From assembly GCF_932526225.1 (NCBI RefSeq), contig NC_064043.1, positions 13,762,085 to 13,826,084 of the forward strand: DNA of 64,000 bases, read 5' to 3'. Both the position numbers and the translations under genes were made by a program. Shown in pieces: positions 62,221 to 64,000 of this stretch. Position 1 is the stretch's first letter; the number at the start of each line of letters is the position of its first letter. Under the pieces are notes generated by a model. The model searched no databases, was not told the DNA's origin, and saw only the letters and a list, made by a program, of their open reading frames with translations. Source of the stretch: Nematostella vectensis. Taxonomy: Eukaryota; Cnidaria; Anthozoa; Actiniaria; Edwardsiidae.

Positions 62221-63600
62221 TCTTCACCTAGGCATCAGCGCAACTCACCGCAAAGAGAAACGACTCACTATCTTAACATACACAAACACAAACGCGTACC
62301 GCCGATCGCTCACCGCCGTTACCGCTCTTCGCCGCAACATCAGCGCAACTCACCGCAAAGAGGAAATACTACCTAGCTTAAAGAAAACTCACACGCCGAA
62401 TGTTCACCGCTGTCACCGCTCTTCACCGCAGCGTCAGCGCAACTCAACGCAAAGAGGAACTACTACCTAGCTTAACAAAAACCCCCGCGCCGATCGCTCA
62501 CCGCAGCGTCACCGCAACTCACCGAAAAGAGAAACAACTCACTAGCTTAACACACACACGGGTCGCTCACCGCTTCACCGCTCTTCACCGCAGCGTCACC
62601 GCAACTCACCGCAAAGAGGAACTACTACCTAGATTAAAGAAAACACACGCCGAATGTTCACCGCTGTCGCCGCTGTTCAGCGCAACTCACCGCAAAGAGA
62701 AACGACACACTAGCATAATACATACACATACGCCGATCGCTCACCGCTTTTCACCGCAGTTTCACCGCAACTCACCGCAAAAAGAAACGACTCACTAGCT
62801 TAACACACACACACACGCCGATCGCTCACCGCCGTCACCGCTCTACACCGAAGCGTCAGCGCAGCTCACCGCAACGAGGAAATACTACCTAGCTTAATTA
62901 ACAAACACACACACCGATCGCTCACCGCCGTCACCGCTTTTCACCGCAGCGTCACCGCAACTCACCGCAAAGAGAAACGACTCACTAGCTTAACGCACAC
63001 ACACGCCGGTCGCTCACCGCCGTCACCGCTCTACACCGAAGCGTCAGCGCAACTCACCGCAACGAGGAACTACTACCCAGCTTAACAAACACACACACCG
63101 AACGCTCACCGCCGTCACCGCTTTTCACCGCAGCGTCACCGCAACTCACCGCAAAGAGAAACGACTCACTAGCTTAACGCACACACACGCCGGTCGCTCA
63201 CCGCCGTCACCGCTCTACACCGAAGCGTCAGCGCAACTCACCGCAACGAGGAACTACTACCCAGCTTAACAAACACACACACCGAACGCTCACCGCCGTC
63301 ACCGCTCTTTACCGCAGCGTCACCGCAACTCAGCGCAAAGAGAAACGACTCACTAGCTTGACACACACACACGCCGATCGCTCGCCACCGTCACCGCTCT
63401 TCACCACAGCGTCACCGCAACTCACCGCAAAGAGGAACAACTACCTAGCTTAAAATAACACACACACACGCCGAATGTTCACCGCTGTCACCGCTCCTCA
63501 CCGCAAAGAGGAACTACTACCTAGCTTAATAAAATCAAAAACACGCCGAATGTTCACCGCTGTCACCGCTCTTCGCCGTAAAGAGGAACTACCTAGATTA
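62221..63600. repeat. ~92-bp satellite downstream of the last visible LRR exon
   Basis: Units contain CACCGCAACTCACCGCAAAG, AGAAACGACTCACTAGCTTAAC, a CACACACACACGCCG tract and ATCGCTCACCGCCGTCACCGC. About 14 copies are seen; 63000-63130 and 63180-63300 are nearly identical, so two-unit blocks have been duplicated. It probably lies in the next intron of the MAM-LRR gene. Confidence 0.9.
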
Positions 63601-64000
63601 AAAAAAGCACGCCTAATATTCTGATGAAAGAGAAATTCGGTGCAGTCGATTCATCCGCTATTTTGAATAATTCGCTTGAATAATTCCGCTTGAAATTGTG
63701 GTTCGTAACTTGCTCGTCCCAGCTTTTCTCCGTTTATTGAAAAAGCTCTCCACAGGGAAACCAAGCTTATTACATACGGGTAATGTTAGTAAATGAAGCT
63801 GTAAAAACTTTTTTTAAGAGAAAACATGAGAAATTCATTCCAGGGGGATATGAAGACCCTGGGAACGAGGATGAGGAAAACGCTTTTTTTTCGCTCTAAA
63901 CGGCTTCAAATGAAGCTAAAATCACAGGGAGCTCACCTCTACGGTTTGAATAAAGTTAGAGTTGTTTCTTTAGCTTTGCAGTGCGGTGTTCGTTTGTATC
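63601..64000. other. Unassigned sequence at the window end
   Basis: No exon, repeat family or RNA gene is recognised here. It is probably intronic to the MAM-LRR gene. Confidence 0.4.

Overview
The window looks like an intron-rich invertebrate nuclear genome, most likely a cnidarian such as a sea anemone (an inference from gene content, compact GT-AG introns, abundant short inverted-repeat elements and hammerhead-ribozyme repeats; no database was searched). Seven host genes could be assembled by eye from splice sites and conserved protein families.

Layout: (1) 1-873, minus, the 5' part of a Mab-21/cGAS-like nucleotidyltransferase-fold gene cut by the window edge. (2) 2283-5790, plus, a complete six-exon RAD6/UBE2A ubiquitin-conjugating enzyme. 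(3) 7358-10089, minus, a complete six-exon mitochondrial carrier of the SLC25A43 type. (4) 12720-16602, minus, a complete two-coding-exon ADP/ATP translocase. Its intron is filled by a 2.3-kb 16-bp minisatellite, and a short promoter with three TCACGTGA palindromes and a CRE lies upstream. (5) 18553-36180, minus, a complete Diaphanous-type formin of 26 coding exons plus one phase-compatible 70-codon candidate cassette exon and one U12-type AT-AC intron. (6) 39403-40497, minus, a secreted papain-fold cysteine-peptidase-like protein. (7) 43114-61628 and beyond, plus, a secreted or membrane multidomain protein: signal peptide, MAM, sushi, SRCR, then leucine-rich repeats on 72-bp exons. Its 3' end is not in the window.

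The genes do not form a pathway: ubiquitin transfer, mitochondrial transport, actin nucleation and extracellular adhesion sit side by side as in an ordinary gene-dense animal region. The unusual content is in the introns. Five separate minisatellites begin exactly at exon-intron junctions and contain copies of the splice site, three in the formin and two in the MAM-LRR gene. The second intron of the MAM-LRR gene (about 9.7 kb) holds a 7.5-kb G-rich satellite containing ~354-bp cassettes that carry type I hammerhead ribozymes (three intact cores, one mutated). A later intron carries an approximately 4-kb element with ~600-bp terminal inverted repeats.

Exon boundaries were placed by eye from reading-frame continuity, splice consensus and remembered family sequence; untranslated ends are estimates from AATAAA signals. 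Coordinates of repeats are approximate to about 10-30 bases unless stated.
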